Counted from the stretch's first letter, positions 26,543 to 35,377 are shown. The stretch is 64,000 nt of DNA from Vibrio tasmaniensis (GCF_024347635.1 NZ_AP025510.1:1364001-1428000); one strand, 5' to 3'. The notes: generated by a model from the sequence alone, not told the origin. Numbers and translations are program-made.

Positions 26543-26569
26543 AAAGCACGTTTGATACGTGCTTTTTTT
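26543..26569 (+). terminator. Rho-independent terminator after FCD regulator C
   Basis: AAAGCACGT, TTGAT, ACGTGCTTTTTTT hairpin about 110 bp after the stop. Confidence 0.8.
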
Positions 26570-26698
26570 GTATTCTAATTTGATGAAAACCTGACTGGTG
26601 TCCAATATTTAATCTATTATTTGCTGTTTCGTTAAAAGCACTAGTAACCAGCACTTTAAGTTATATAATAATACTAATTAAATTATGTGAGTGTGATT

Positions 26699-28561
26699 AT
26701 GCCCCAGTCTCTACTGCCAAATATTCTTCAATTCATAGGTCAAATCGACCCATTCGATAAGATCCCTAAAGAAGCACTTCGCGAACTTGCCTCTAATGTT
26801 CAGATCACTTATCTCGGCAAAGGGGATGTGGTTGATCTGTGTGAGTCGGGTAAAGAAAAGTCGCTCTACATCATTCGAACCGGCTCTATGGAACAAAGAA
26901 AGTCAGACGGTGTACTTCGTGCGCGTTTAGGCAGCGAGGATTTGTTCGGCTTTACTTTCTTAGATTCTGAAGTTAACGACGAGAAAGGCTACAGAGCGGT
27001 CGCAATCGAAAACACCTTACTTTATGTGATTCCACACTCGGCACTTCAAGCGCTGTTTAAGGCATTTCCAAGCTGCGCAGAACAGTTTGCGTCGCAGGCT
27101 CAGGTTCGTTTGAAGTCGGCACTTGATGTGGTGTGGTCAAACAAAGAGAAAGGCTTGTTCATTCGCAAGGTTGAAGAAGTGGCAAGCGGGCAGGTGGCCA
27201 TCGTTAAGTCTGAGCAAACTATTCAATCGGTCGCGGTGGAAATGCTGCATCAACGCTCACCCTGCGCGGTGATTTATGAAGGTGAAACGATTGTTGGCTT
27301 GATCACTGACCGTGATATGACCAAGCGAGTCATCGCTCATGGTGTCAGTACCGATAACCTGATCTCCGAGGTGATGACGCACTCTCCACTGACGGTTAAA
27401 CCAGATGATCTTGTGTTACATGCTGCGTCTATCATGATGCAATTCAACATTCGTAACTTGCCTGTCGTGAAAGAAAATAAAGTTGTTGGCCTGCTTACGA
27501 CGTCTCACTTGGTTCAAAATCACCGTGTTCAAGCGATCTTCTTAATCGAGAAAATCAAATACGCGGGCAGCGTGAAAACCATGTCTTCATTTACTTCAGA
27601 GCGACAAGCTATTTTTGAAGCGCTGGTGGAAGGCAAAGTGGCACCTGAAACGGTGGGTAAGGTAATGACCATGATTATGGATTCCTACACGCGCCGATTG
27701 ATTCAGATAGCGATTGATAAGTTAGGCCCGCCACCTTGCGACTTTTCTTGGATCGTAGCCGGATCGCACGCGCGTAATGAAGTGCACATGCTGTCGGACC
27801 AAGACAGTGCGATTGTACTGGCCGACGATGCAACAGACAGTGACCGTATTTACTTTAAACACCTAGCAATGATGGTGACTAACGGATTAGCGAGCTGTGA
27901 TTACCCGCTGTGTCCGGGTAAATTCATGGCGGCGACACCAAAATGGTGCCAGCCACTTGGTGTTTGGAAGCACTACTATAAAAAGTGGGTTGCAAACCCT
28001 GAGTACGAACGCTTACTCAACATCAGTGTGTTCCTAGAGATTCGTACTATTTATGGCAACAGTGAGTTCGAAGGCATTCTTCGTGATGAGCTGCATTCCA
28101 ATATTCGCGGTAACCGTGAGTTCTTAAGCACACTTGTGAAAGATGCGGTGAACACCAACCCGCCACTGGGTATCTTCAACAGTTTGGTATTGGAGAAGTC
28201 AGGTGAGAATAAGAAAACGTTGAACGTGAAGAAGTACGCGATCAACTTGATTATCGATCTTGCGCGTATTTACGGATTAGCGGTGGAATGTGATTTGTCG
28301 GCAACCGATGAACGCTTTGCCGCAGCCAATGAAAAAGGCATGCTGAGTGATGACGCGTTCAAGAATATCCTTGGTGCGTATCAGTTCATTCTGTCTTTCC
28401 GTTTCGGTCATCAATTAGAAGCCTTGAAGAACGGGGAGGTACCAGACAACAATATCAACCCAGACAGTTTTGGCAGCTTTGAACGCAAGCACTTGAAAGA
28501 TGCCTTTAGGATCATTGCCGACCTTCAAGAAGCGGCGAAAATTCGTTTCGGAGCGCGTTAA
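26699..28561 (+). CDS. cNMP-binding / CBS-pair / DUF294 putative nucleotidyltransferase
   Basis: A 620-aa cytosolic multidomain protein: a cyclic-nucleotide-binding-like beta barrel (about 15-130), two CBS motifs (about 160-275, with IVGLITDRDMTKRVI and VVGLLTTSHLV), a DUF294 nucleotidyltransferase-like domain (GSHARNEVHMLSDQDSAIVL, giving the G-S...D-x-D metal pattern) and a DUF294 C-terminal domain. Such proteins resemble GlnD-type signal transducers; function is unproven. ATG 26699 or GTG 26687 could start it; neither has a strong ribosome site. It overlaps the next gene by one base (TAATG), so the exonuclease is translationally coupled. The family is often found beside SSS/acetate-permease genes, as here in a broad sense. 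Confidence 0.9.
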   Translation: MPQSLLPNILQFIGQIDPFDKIPKEALRELASNVQITYLGKGDVVDLCESGKEKSLYIIRTGSMEQRKSDGVLRARLGSEDLFGFTFLDSEVNDEKGYRAVAIENTLLYVIPHSALQALFKAFPSCAEQFASQAQVRLKSALDVVWSNKEKGLFIRKVEEVASGQVAIVKSEQTIQSVAVEMLHQRSPCAVIYEGETIVGLITDRDMTKRVIAHGVSTDNLISEVMTHSPLTVKPDDLVLHAASIMMQFNIRNLPVVKENKVVGLLTTSHLVQNHRVQAIFLIEKIKYAGSVKTMSSFTSERQAIFEALVEGKVAPETVGKVMTMIMDSYTRRLIQIAIDKLGPPPCDFSWIVAGSHARNEVHMLSDQDSAIVLADDATDSDRIYFKHLAMMVTNGLASCDYPLCPGKFMAATPKWCQPLGVWKHYYKKWVANPEYERLLNISVFLEIRTIYGNSEFEGILRDELHSNIRGNREFLSTLVKDAVNTNPPLGIFNSLVLEKSGENKKTLNVKKYAINLIIDLARIYGLAVECDLSATDERFAAANEKGMLSDDAFKNILGAYQFILSFRFGHQLEALKNGEVPDNNINPDSFGSFERKHLKDAFRIIADLQEAAKIRFGAR

Positions 28562-29304
28562 TGAAATTATGTTCAACGAATAAATGTTTAAAACGAATGC
28601 TAAACTACTTTCACCCGCTTGAGCGAGTTAAACGTAAGCGTAAGCAATATCTGGGTACGGTTAAACTGCCAGAGGCGTTACACGATCTTGTTGAACAACC
28701 TTGCCCTGAAATGACGGACTTGGCCAAAGACAGCGATTATATCGTGTTGGATCTTGAGACCACGGGCTTAGACAGCGAACAAGATCTGATTTTGTCTATG
28801 GGGTGGGTCGATGTGGTCAAGGGGCGAATCGATTTGGCTTCTGCCAAGCATATCTATCTCAATAACGATTCGCAGATCAACGCTGAAACCGCGGTTATTA
28901 ACCACATCACACCTCAAATGTTGGAAGAAGGCGCTTCAATTCATGATGCGATGCTGACGTTTTTCGAAGCCGCAAAAGGTAAGATCATCGTCGCGCACGC
29001 TTGTGTGGTCGAAGAGAAGTTCATTAGCCAGTATCTCTTGAGATGCTATGGCTTAAGGCAGTTGCCTTTACTTTGGCTAGATACACTATGTATTGAGAAA
29101 AGCATGGAGAAAGCGATCAGCAATCATGAAGAGGTGGATTTAACTCTAGCGGGTACGCGGCACAGGTATGGGCTTCCCGAGTACAACAGCCATAATGCGT
29201 TAGCGGATGCTGTCTCAACAGCAGAATTGTTGTTAGCTCAGCAAAAGCGAGTAGTCCCTAACGATGAAGTGACGCTTTCCTTTTTATATCGAATCAGTCA
29301 CTAA
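28561..29304 (+). CDS. DEDD-type 3'-5' exonuclease (DNA polymerase III epsilon-like)
   Basis: A 247-aa protein with exonuclease motif I DLETTGLD (about 62-69), motif II around VAHACVVEEKFI (about 140-151) and motif III HNALADAVSTAEL (about 211-223), the RNase T/DnaQ fold. It lacks the polymerase-binding tail of a true epsilon subunit. Its ATG shares its A with the stop codon of the DUF294 gene, so the two form a coupled pair, a pairing common in gammaproteobacteria. The substrate may be RNA or a nucleotide-modified target; this is unknown. A terminator follows at 29359. Confidence 0.9.
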   Translation: MKLCSTNKCLKRMLNYFHPLERVKRKRKQYLGTVKLPEALHDLVEQPCPEMTDLAKDSDYIVLDLETTGLDSEQDLILSMGWVDVVKGRIDLASAKHIYLNNDSQINAETAVINHITPQMLEEGASIHDAMLTFFEAAKGKIIVAHACVVEEKFISQYLLRCYGLRQLPLLWLDTLCIEKSMEKAISNHEEVDLTLAGTRHRYGLPEYNSHNALADAVSTAELLLAQQKRVVPNDEVTLSFLYRISH

Positions 29305-29358
29305 GGTAGTAGCTTCTTGTAAGTGAATCATTGTTGAATGACCTGATTTGAACACATA

Positions 29359-29388
29359 AAAAAGCCGGCGATTAAGCTGGCTTTTGTT
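29359..29388. terminator. Bidirectional terminator between exonuclease gene and kdgM copy 2
   Basis: AAAAAGCCGGC, loop, GCTGGCTTTTG; stem with one G-T pair, T-rich on both strands. Confidence 0.8.
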
Positions 29389-29444
29389 TAGGTCTTAGAA
29401 AATTAGGACAGTAATTATCTTAGATTCTTCATAGGTCGTGCAGC

Positions 29445-30179
29445 TTAGAAGCTGTAAGTTAGACCAACACGGCTACGCAGTTCACGAGTTGCTTTTGTTG
29501 ATGAAGTGCTCACATCACCAAATTCTACATACGGTGCCCATTGACCCATAATGTGGCGAATACTTGCATTCAACTCGTAGTTGGTATCATCGTTGTCGTA
29601 GATGTTGTAATCATCTGCTTTGTAGTAGTTGCCTTCGAAACCGAAACGCCAGTTTTCCATTGAGTAGTTGATGTTTGCTGTTAAGCGATGGCGACGTTGG
29701 TTTTCATCGTTTTGATAAGTTAAGTAGCCGTTATCTAAGATAGGCTTGCCGTCCGAATCAGTTGCAATTGATTTAGTGTTTTGTCTCATATCGTAACGGT
29801 AACGAGCACTTAGACTTAAACCGTCAATGCTGTCGACACTGTATGTCGCGCGAACTTGAGGTTTGTACGTAACACCTGATTCGCGACCTTCAATTGGCAT
29901 ACCGTAAGTCATCGTCCAATTGTCGTTAAGTACGTGGCGGTAGTTTAGACCAAGCTCCCAACCATTGTTCTTCAGATCTTCCATGAATTTACCGTCTTCT
30001 CCCTTGAATTTCGCTTCGATATCTACAAGGAAGTTGCCAATGCTATCGCCAAGTTTTACACGAGTAGCGTGTTGATCTGTATGGCTTTTGTATTCGTGTC
30101 TCATATCGAAAGACGCAGCAGACACAGAGCCAGCAGCGAGTACAGATGCCACAGCAATCACGATTTTAGTTTTATTCAT
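29445..30179 (-). CDS. kdgM: KdgM-family oligouronate-specific outer-membrane porin (copy 2)
   Basis: A 244-aa OM porin related to the one at 20426: signal peptide NKTKIVIAVASVLAAGSVSA (cleavage near 21), then SFDMRHEYKSHTDQHATRVK, amphipathic strands and the terminal RSRVGLTYSF. ATG 30179 is chosen because the signal peptide begins there; the frame continues upstream without signal-like features. It probably admits oligoalginates of a size or composition different from copy 1 (inference). Upstream sites: AATACAA half-operator at 30304-30317 and TTGTAATACAT at 30529. Confidence 0.92.
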   Translation of the reverse strand: MNKTKIVIAVASVLAAGSVSAASFDMRHEYKSHTDQHATRVKLGDSIGNFLVDIEAKFKGEDGKFMEDLKNNGWELGLNYRHVLNDNWTMTYGMPIEGRESGVTYKPQVRATYSVDSIDGLSLSARYRYDMRQNTKSIATDSDGKPILDNGYLTYQNDENQRRHRLTANINYSMENWRFGFEGNYYKADDYNIYDNDDTNYELNASIRHIMGQWAPYVEFGDVSTSSTKATRELRSRVGLTYSF

Positions 30180-30528
30180 GGTATTAGTTCCATATTTATA
30201 GGTTGAGTATTGGCCATAATTACAAGCCAAATAGAGTAGTTCTTGTCTTCAATGCATTTTGTGTTTGAAATTATTTCTTGGTTATTTCAAATTTGTTTTG
30301 CATTTAAATAATACAAATATGCTAACGATTTGAAGGCGTATGATCTGTGAATTGGATCGTGTTGTTAGGACAAAACCACTATTTACAAAGGGTTACAAAG
30401 TTGGCTTGTTTCGATAAGTTTATGATTTTTAGTTAATTACTTGTCTATTGATAATGATTTTCAAGGATTTTGTTCATCAATAAATGTGCGCTACAGCAAA
30501 AAATTGAATCTTTAGATGTTATCTTTAT

Positions 30529-30539
30529 TTGTAATACAT
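30529..30539. promoter_or_regulatory. Operator-like site TTGTAATACAT
   Basis: Ten of eleven bases match TTGTAATACAA; about 350 bp before kdgM copy 2 on the minus strand. Confidence 0.45.
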
Positions 30540-30885
30540 TATTATTTACTGGCTTTGTGTAGCGACACATAACTTTGTTGTGTTGATTGCATAAACTGAC
30601 GGTATGAAGCCGAATAAGTAACAATGGTCTTGAAGCTAAATGGAATAAAACCAACTGCTTTAAGATCATGAGTTATTTGCTTGAGGTGACTTAAAGCTCA
30701 CTCGGAGATGGTTTGAAATGTAGTAGGCAAGGCAGCGTCATAGCCTGCTATATCAGTATGAACTTGATAGGAATGAACTGGGTTCGAATAGTTACCCGTT
30801 GTTCTCATCGGAGACAAAGAAGAAATCGTTGAAGTGCTTGCGAAAGCATTTTGATTATTGCTCCCAACTATTCTAATTATAACTT

Positions 30886-30971
30886 CTGCTTTCGTTTAGA
30901 AAGGTAGGAGATGGTAGTCGAAGATCTGCCCTTGCGCTCATGTTGATACAGGCAACATGAGCGTTTTTTTT
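30886..30971 (+). ncRNA. Candidate small RNA (about 86 nt)
   Basis: A perfect 11-bp terminator stem (CGCTCATGTTG at 30935-30945, CAACATGAGCG at 30953-30963) followed by eight Ts has no gene upstream on the + strand for over 600 bp, because the nearest gene is on the other strand. TTGATT (30851-30856), 17 bp, TAATTA (30874-30879) forms a plausible sigma-70 promoter, predicting a transcript of about 86 nt with an internal GGTAG/CTGCC pairing. No ORF with a ribosome site fits. Existence is inference. Confidence 0.4.
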
Positions 30972-31246
30972 ATCTGAAATTTGAGTAGAGAGTCGTTTGA
31001 GGTTCAATAAGCGTGTAACCAGGGCTTAAGAGCTAGGCTTTTAGGTTGATGACAGCACGTTCAATTGAGTCTGTTTGCTCTACTACTGAAGTTGCACATT
31101 TTTAATGGGCGAGAGAAACTGTAACGGGTGTGTTAAAAGCATTTTACTTCCGTGTATCCCTGTCAGTGTCTAATAGTGGTTTCCAAGTTTTCGTTATTAG
31201 CTACCTAATATAGGGAACTTTCAAAAAAACAGATCTTCAATATTAT

Positions 31247-31257
31247 TTGTAGTACAA
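31247..31257. promoter_or_regulatory. Operator palindrome TTGTAGTACAA (distal) upstream of third SSS gene
   Basis: A perfect TTGTANTACAA match 345 bp before ATG 31603; with the proximal site at 31531 it could support DNA looping. Confidence 0.6.
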
Positions 31258-31461
31258 ATGTGTTGATTTGATTCATTTTTATAAATTATATTTAACGAAT
31301 TTTTTGTTGTTCGCATTTGAACTTTTATCGTGACGAATAATAGTTTTTAACGATGACTCTTCGTGTTTTAGAGACTTTGTTCATGTTTTTTGGGGTTTTG
31401 ACCGAAATTTAGTGCAGGTGGCTGCACTCACTTGAGGAATTATGCTCGCAGGTGGTGCAAA

Positions 31462-31477
31462 TTTGAACTCGATCACT
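31462..31477. promoter_or_regulatory. CRP-like site upstream of third SSS gene
   Basis: TTTGA-N6-TCACT, the same half-sites as at 14193, followed by TGTATGAT in both promoters and placed 53 bp before the proximal operator, again as at 14193. Confidence 0.55.
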
Positions 31478-31530
31478 TGTATGATTATTTGAGTGTTTGA
31501 CTGTAAGATCACTGTCACGCATTTAACTTA

Positions 31531-31541
31531 TTGTAGTACAA
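31531..31541. promoter_or_regulatory. Operator palindrome TTGTAGTACAA (proximal) upstream of third SSS gene
   Basis: A perfect match ending 61 nt before ATG 31603, identical in spacing to the other SSS promoters. Confidence 0.7.
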
Positions 31542-31602
31542 ATATGGTTGCCATCTATCTATAGTGACCCTAACAAAAAAACATAATTTAAAAGGTCTAA
31601 AG

Positions 31603-33375
31603 ATGGAACTCAATACCCTGATAGTTGGCATCTACTTCCTATTCTTAATTGCGATAGGGTGGATGTTCCGAACGTTTACAAGTACGACAAGTGATTACTT
31701 CCGAGGGGGAGGTAACATGCTGTGGTGGATGGTAGGTGCAACGGCATTTATGACCCAGTTCAGTGCGTGGACATTTACGGGTGCAGCCGGTAAAGCCTTT
31801 ACTGATGGTTTTGCAGTAGCGATTATCTTCATCGCTAACGCATTCGGTTACCTAATGAACTACCTTTATTTCGCTCCGAAGTTCCGTCAACTGCGCGTTG
31901 TTACGGTAATTGAAGCGATTCGTATGCGTTTTGGTAAGGTGAACGAGCAAGTATTTACTTGGTCTGGCATGCCAAACAGCGTTATCTCTGCGGGTATCTG
32001 GTTGAACGGTCTGGCGATCATCGCATCGGGTATCTTCGGCTTTGATATGACAACAACAATCATCCTAACCGGTCTGGTTGTACTGGTGATGTCAGTAACG
32101 GGTGGCTCTTGGGCGGTAATCGCATCTGATTTTATGCAGATGGTTATCATCATGGCAGTAACCGTGACGTGTGCAGTGGTTGCTATTTACCACGGTGGTG
32201 GCGTTACGCAGATCATCAATGACTTCCCAACGGACTCATTCATTACGGGTGACAACCTTAACTACCTAAGCATCTTCAGCATCTGGGCTGTGTTCATCTT
32301 CTTAAAGCAATTCAGCATTACCAACAACATGCTGAACTCTTACCGTTACCTTGCAGCGAAAGACTCAAACAACGCACGTAAAGCCGCTCTGCTTGCTTGT
32401 ATACTAATGACGCTTGGTCCAATCATCTGGTTCATGCCTTCTTGGTTCATGGCCGGTCAAGGTGTTGATTTAGCAGCAGCTTACCCAGAAGCTGGCAGCA
32501 AAGCCGCTGACTTCGCTTACCTTTACTTTGTTCAAGAATACATGCCTGCAGGTATGGTTGGCCTTCTGATTGCCGCTATGTTTGCTGCGACTATGTCTTC
32601 AATGGACTCTGGTCTAAACCGTAACTCAGGTATTTTTGTTAAGAACTTCTACGAGCCGATTCTTCGCCCTAAAGCGACAGAGAAAGAGCTAATGGTTGTT
32701 TCTAAGCTAACGTCTACTTTCTTCGGTATCGCGATCATCTTGGTTGCTCTGTTCATCAACTCGCTTAAAGGTCTGAGCCTTTTCGACACCATGATGTACG
32801 TGGGCGCATTGATCGGCTTCCCAATGACAATTCCAGCATTCTGTGGCTTCTTCATCCGTAAAACACCGGATTGGGCAGGTTGGGGTACGCTAGTTGTAGG
32901 TGGTGTGGTTTCTTACTTCGTTGGTTTCGTTATCACTGCGGACATGATTCAAAACTGGTTCGGCCTAAATGAGCTAACTGGTCGTGAGTGGGCTGACCTG
33001 AAAGTGGCTATCGGCCTTATCGGTCACATCGTATTTACAGCTGGCTTCTTCGTTCTTTCAACACTGTTCTACAAACCATTACCGGAACATCGTGAGAAAG
33101 ACGTCGATAAGTTCTTCAACAACCTAGCGACACCATTAGTTGCTGAAAGTAATGAACAGAAGAAATTGGATAACAAGCAACGTCGTATGTTGGGTTCGCT
33201 TATCGCGGTAGCGGGTGTGGGCGTAATGACTATGTTTGTACTGCCAAACCCAATGTGGGGACGCATGGTATTCGTTCTGTGTGGCTTGATTGTGTTCTCT
33301 GTTGGTCTGTTACTTGTTAAAGCGGTCGATGACAAAGTCGAGCAACAAGACGAAGTAACGCCAGCCGAAGGTTAA
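31603..33375 (+). CDS. Sodium:solute symporter (SSS family), oligoalginate transporter-like
   Basis: A complete 590-aa SSS protein, highly similar along its length to the one at 14332 (same N-terminus MELNTLIVGIYFLFLIAIGW, the same GGSWAVIASDFMQM and AATMSSMDSGLNRNSGIF). Main differences are in the periplasmic/cytosolic loop near residues 200-220 and the C-terminal tail. ATG 31603 has AAAGG at 7-nt spacing; an upstream in-frame start lacks one. Its promoter mirrors that of 14332 (CRP-like site, operator, same spacing), so the two genes are a duplicated transporter unit, perhaps with different oligomer preference. Two hairpins end the transcript. Confidence 0.95.
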   Translation: MELNTLIVGIYFLFLIAIGWMFRTFTSTTSDYFRGGGNMLWWMVGATAFMTQFSAWTFTGAAGKAFTDGFAVAIIFIANAFGYLMNYLYFAPKFRQLRVVTVIEAIRMRFGKVNEQVFTWSGMPNSVISAGIWLNGLAIIASGIFGFDMTTTIILTGLVVLVMSVTGGSWAVIASDFMQMVIIMAVTVTCAVVAIYHGGGVTQIINDFPTDSFITGDNLNYLSIFSIWAVFIFLKQFSITNNMLNSYRYLAAKDSNNARKAALLACILMTLGPIIWFMPSWFMAGQGVDLAAAYPEAGSKAADFAYLYFVQEYMPAGMVGLLIAAMFAATMSSMDSGLNRNSGIFVKNFYEPILRPKATEKELMVVSKLTSTFFGIAIILVALFINSLKGLSLFDTMMYVGALIGFPMTIPAFCGFFIRKTPDWAGWGTLVVGGVVSYFVGFVITADMIQNWFGLNELTGREWADLKVAIGLIGHIVFTAGFFVLSTLFYKPLPEHREKDVDKFFNNLATPLVAESNEQKKLDNKQRRMLGSLIAVAGVGVMTMFVLPNPMWGRMVFVLCGLIVFSVGLLLVKAVDDKVEQQDEVTPAEG

Positions 33376-33407
33376 TTCCTATTAAATCAAACACTATAAC
33401 TTTTTAC

Positions 33408-33438
33408 AGCGGCTACCGATTGCGGTAGCCGTTCGTTT
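33408..33438 (+). terminator. Terminator 1 after third SSS gene
   Basis: CGGCTACCG, ATTG, CGGTAGCCG hairpin followed by TTCGTTT. Confidence 0.7.
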
Positions 33439-33439
33439 G

Positions 33440-33476
33440 AAAAGCTCCAACAGACATATGCTTGTTGGGGCTTTTT
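33440..33476. terminator. Bidirectional terminator between SSS gene and msrA
   Basis: AAAAGCTCCAACA and TTGTTGGGGCTTTTT arms; Ts on both strands suit both the SSS gene and minus-strand msrA. Confidence 0.8.
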
Positions 33477-33514
33477 AGTGTTCGGTTTCTAGCTTCTAGG
33501 CTAAGGACTCAAGC

Positions 33515-34024
33515 CTAAGATTTATACTTATGCAGCAGATCCCAAGGAATATTGCACAAGTGGTGATCTTCAGGGAACTGACTTAAGTGATGCTGGTGGA
33601 TATCGTCACTGGCAACGTATTTGGTCAACGGCAGTATTTCGAGAGCGATTCGGTCTGCGTCTTCACGTGATGCAATGTAGCGCTCGGCTTCAGCTAAGTG
33701 TTGAGCGTAGGTGCTGTAAACTCCGGTGCGATACTTTTCGCCCACATCGACACCTTGTTTATTTACGCTGTATGGGTCGATGATTTCAAACAGATGTTCC
33801 ATTAGAACCGTGACCGAAGTGATGCTTGGGTCAAACTCAATCTGCACACACTCAGCGTAGCCATCATAAGCGTTTTGGTTGTCATCGCTTTTTGATGCTT
33901 CGGTCTCTGTTGGTTGGGAGCTGCCATTGGCACGACCAGCTTCTGTGCTGATCACTCCGGGCACATACTTGATGAACTCTTGCACGCCCCACAAGCAACC
34001 GCCAGCTAAATAAATTTGTTCCAT
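33515..34024 (-). CDS. msrA: Peptide methionine sulfoxide reductase MsrA
   Basis: A 169-aa MsrA-fold protein. The active-site motif reads GGCLWGVQEF (about 8-17), with Leu where most MsrA have Phe (GCFWG). Downstream blocks EVFSTEAG-like (PGVISTEAGRANG), VQIEFDPS and YRTGVYSTYAQH match the family. It reduces methionine-S-sulfoxide in damaged proteins or free methionine. It lacks an MsrB domain and is shorter than the roughly 210-aa E. coli enzyme. ATG 34024 has AAGGT at 4 nt. It is monocistronic and marks the edge of the alginate island. Confidence 0.88.
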   Translation of the reverse strand: MEQIYLAGGCLWGVQEFIKYVPGVISTEAGRANGSSQPTETEASKSDDNQNAYDGYAECVQIEFDPSITSVTVLMEHLFEIIDPYSVNKQGVDVGEKYRTGVYSTYAQHLAEAERYIASREDADRIALEILPLTKYVASDDIHQHHLSQFPEDHHLCNIPWDLLHKYKS

Positions 34025-34264
34025 ACTTACCTTTTACTTCTCTGTATTTGTTGATGTTTGTTCGATCCGTGAATCAATACGATGATACCCGCACGTATAA
34101 AAAAGCGTCTATAAAAAATGAGCGCGCAAATAAAAACAAGTGTTTAGGCATTGTAAACCTGTGCGACTGAACAAACATAAGTTTAATATGATTTGTGATT
34201 ATATAAGTCAGTATTGCTTTGTCATCAACTCGAATCTCAACATCAAGTGAGCGTTACTCTAAAC

Positions 34265-35377
34265 ATGTTTGATCAAATAAAAGACTTCATTAATCCGAGC
34301 AAGAACCCAGATCTTACTCAGGCCCATGAATACCAGCGTCAGCATCTGCCGACATTGTGGCTCTTGGGAAAAACGGGGGCGGGCAAGTCATCGTTTATTC
34401 AAGCGGTGACTGGCAACTCTTCTGTAGAAGTGGGCAATGGTTTTGCGCCTTGTACCATGACGGCGATGTCGTATGAATTCCCACAAGACAAACCGGTGAT
34501 GCGCTTTCTTGATACCAGAGGTCTAAGTGAAGCGAATTATGATGCGAAAGAGGATCTGGAAGAGATTGGTCAGGCAGGTAATGCGTTAGTCGTTGTGATG
34601 AAAGCCGACGAACCTGAACAATCCGCCGTGCTTTCGGCTCTAAAGCAGATTAAGAAACAGAAGAAAATTAAACACTTGCTGCTTGTTCATACTGCAGTGT
34701 TGTCTTCCGGTGAAACAGATCGAGCAAGGCAGGTTCAGTTCAACACCAACCAAGTAGAGAAGGCTTGGGGTAAAGAGTTTGAATCGGTAGCGGTCGATTT
34801 CGAAACGGATGATTCGAGCAATAACAGCGGCTCAATTTATAACTATGACGTTTTGCTAGAAAAGCTGACCAGTATCCTTCCTGTTATTGGCATGATGGTG
34901 GTCGACAAAGAACATTCCACGCAAGAAGAAGCCAATTTTGACCAAGTAGAAAACGAAGTGCTTTGGTATGCAGGAAGCGCTGCAGCGAGCGACCTTATTC
35001 CGGGGGTTGGTTTGGTATCGGTACCTGCGATTCAAGCGAAAATGCTCCATAGTTTGGCGAATCAATATGGGGTCGAATGGAACAAGAGAGTCTTCAGTGA
35101 ATTGATAGGCACTTTGGGAAGCTGCTTTGCTTTGCAATACGGCATGAAATTGGGCACTCGACAGTTGATAAAGCTAATTCCGGTTTATGGTCAAACGGTC
35201 GGAGCGGTTGCAGCAGCGGCCATGAGTTTCGGCACCAGCTATGGTTTAGGTCGAGCGGCTTGTTTTTACTTCTATCATAAGAACAAAGGCGAAGAAGTCT
35301 CTGAACAAGAGATGCAAAAAATCTACAAAGAATCCCTGAAAAAAGGTAAGGCGGCGTCGGGCTATGAAGAAAATTAG
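34265..35377 (+). CDS. Membrane-associated P-loop GTPase with DUF697 C-terminal domain
   Basis: A 370-aa protein with an N-terminal G domain: Walker A GKTGAGKSS (35-43), T-rich switch I (APCTMTAMSY), Walker B/G3 DTRG (83-86). The expected NKxD base-recognition motif is replaced by VHTAVL, as in some Era/YcjX-like GTPases. The C-terminal part (about 235-350) is DUF697-like with hydrophobic hairpins (SAAASDLIPGVGLVSVPA), which anchor such proteins to the inner membrane. ATG 34265 is taken as the start; GTG 34247 or TTG 34214 are alternatives. It overlaps the next GTPase gene by 14 bp, so the two act together. Cellular role unknown. Confidence 0.85.
   Translation: MFDQIKDFINPSKNPDLTQAHEYQRQHLPTLWLLGKTGAGKSSFIQAVTGNSSVEVGNGFAPCTMTAMSYEFPQDKPVMRFLDTRGLSEANYDAKEDLEEIGQAGNALVVVMKADEPEQSAVLSALKQIKKQKKIKHLLLVHTAVLSSGETDRARQVQFNTNQVEKAWGKEFESVAVDFETDDSSNNSGSIYNYDVLLEKLTSILPVIGMMVVDKEHSTQEEANFDQVENEVLWYAGSAAASDLIPGVGLVSVPAIQAKMLHSLANQYGVEWNKRVFSELIGTLGSCFALQYGMKLGTRQLIKLIPVYGQTVGAVAAAAMSFGTSYGLGRAACFYFYHKNKGEEVSEQEMQKIYKESLKKGKAASGYEEN

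Larger units (their letters stand above)
30180..31602. other. Long gene-free stretch (1.4 kb) holding operators and a candidate small RNA
   Basis: No convincing ORF is present. It contains operator-like sites for kdgM (30304, 30529), an orphan promoter/terminator unit (about 30851-30971), and the promoter of the third SSS gene (operators 31247 and 31531, CRP-like site 31462). Confidence 0.6.
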
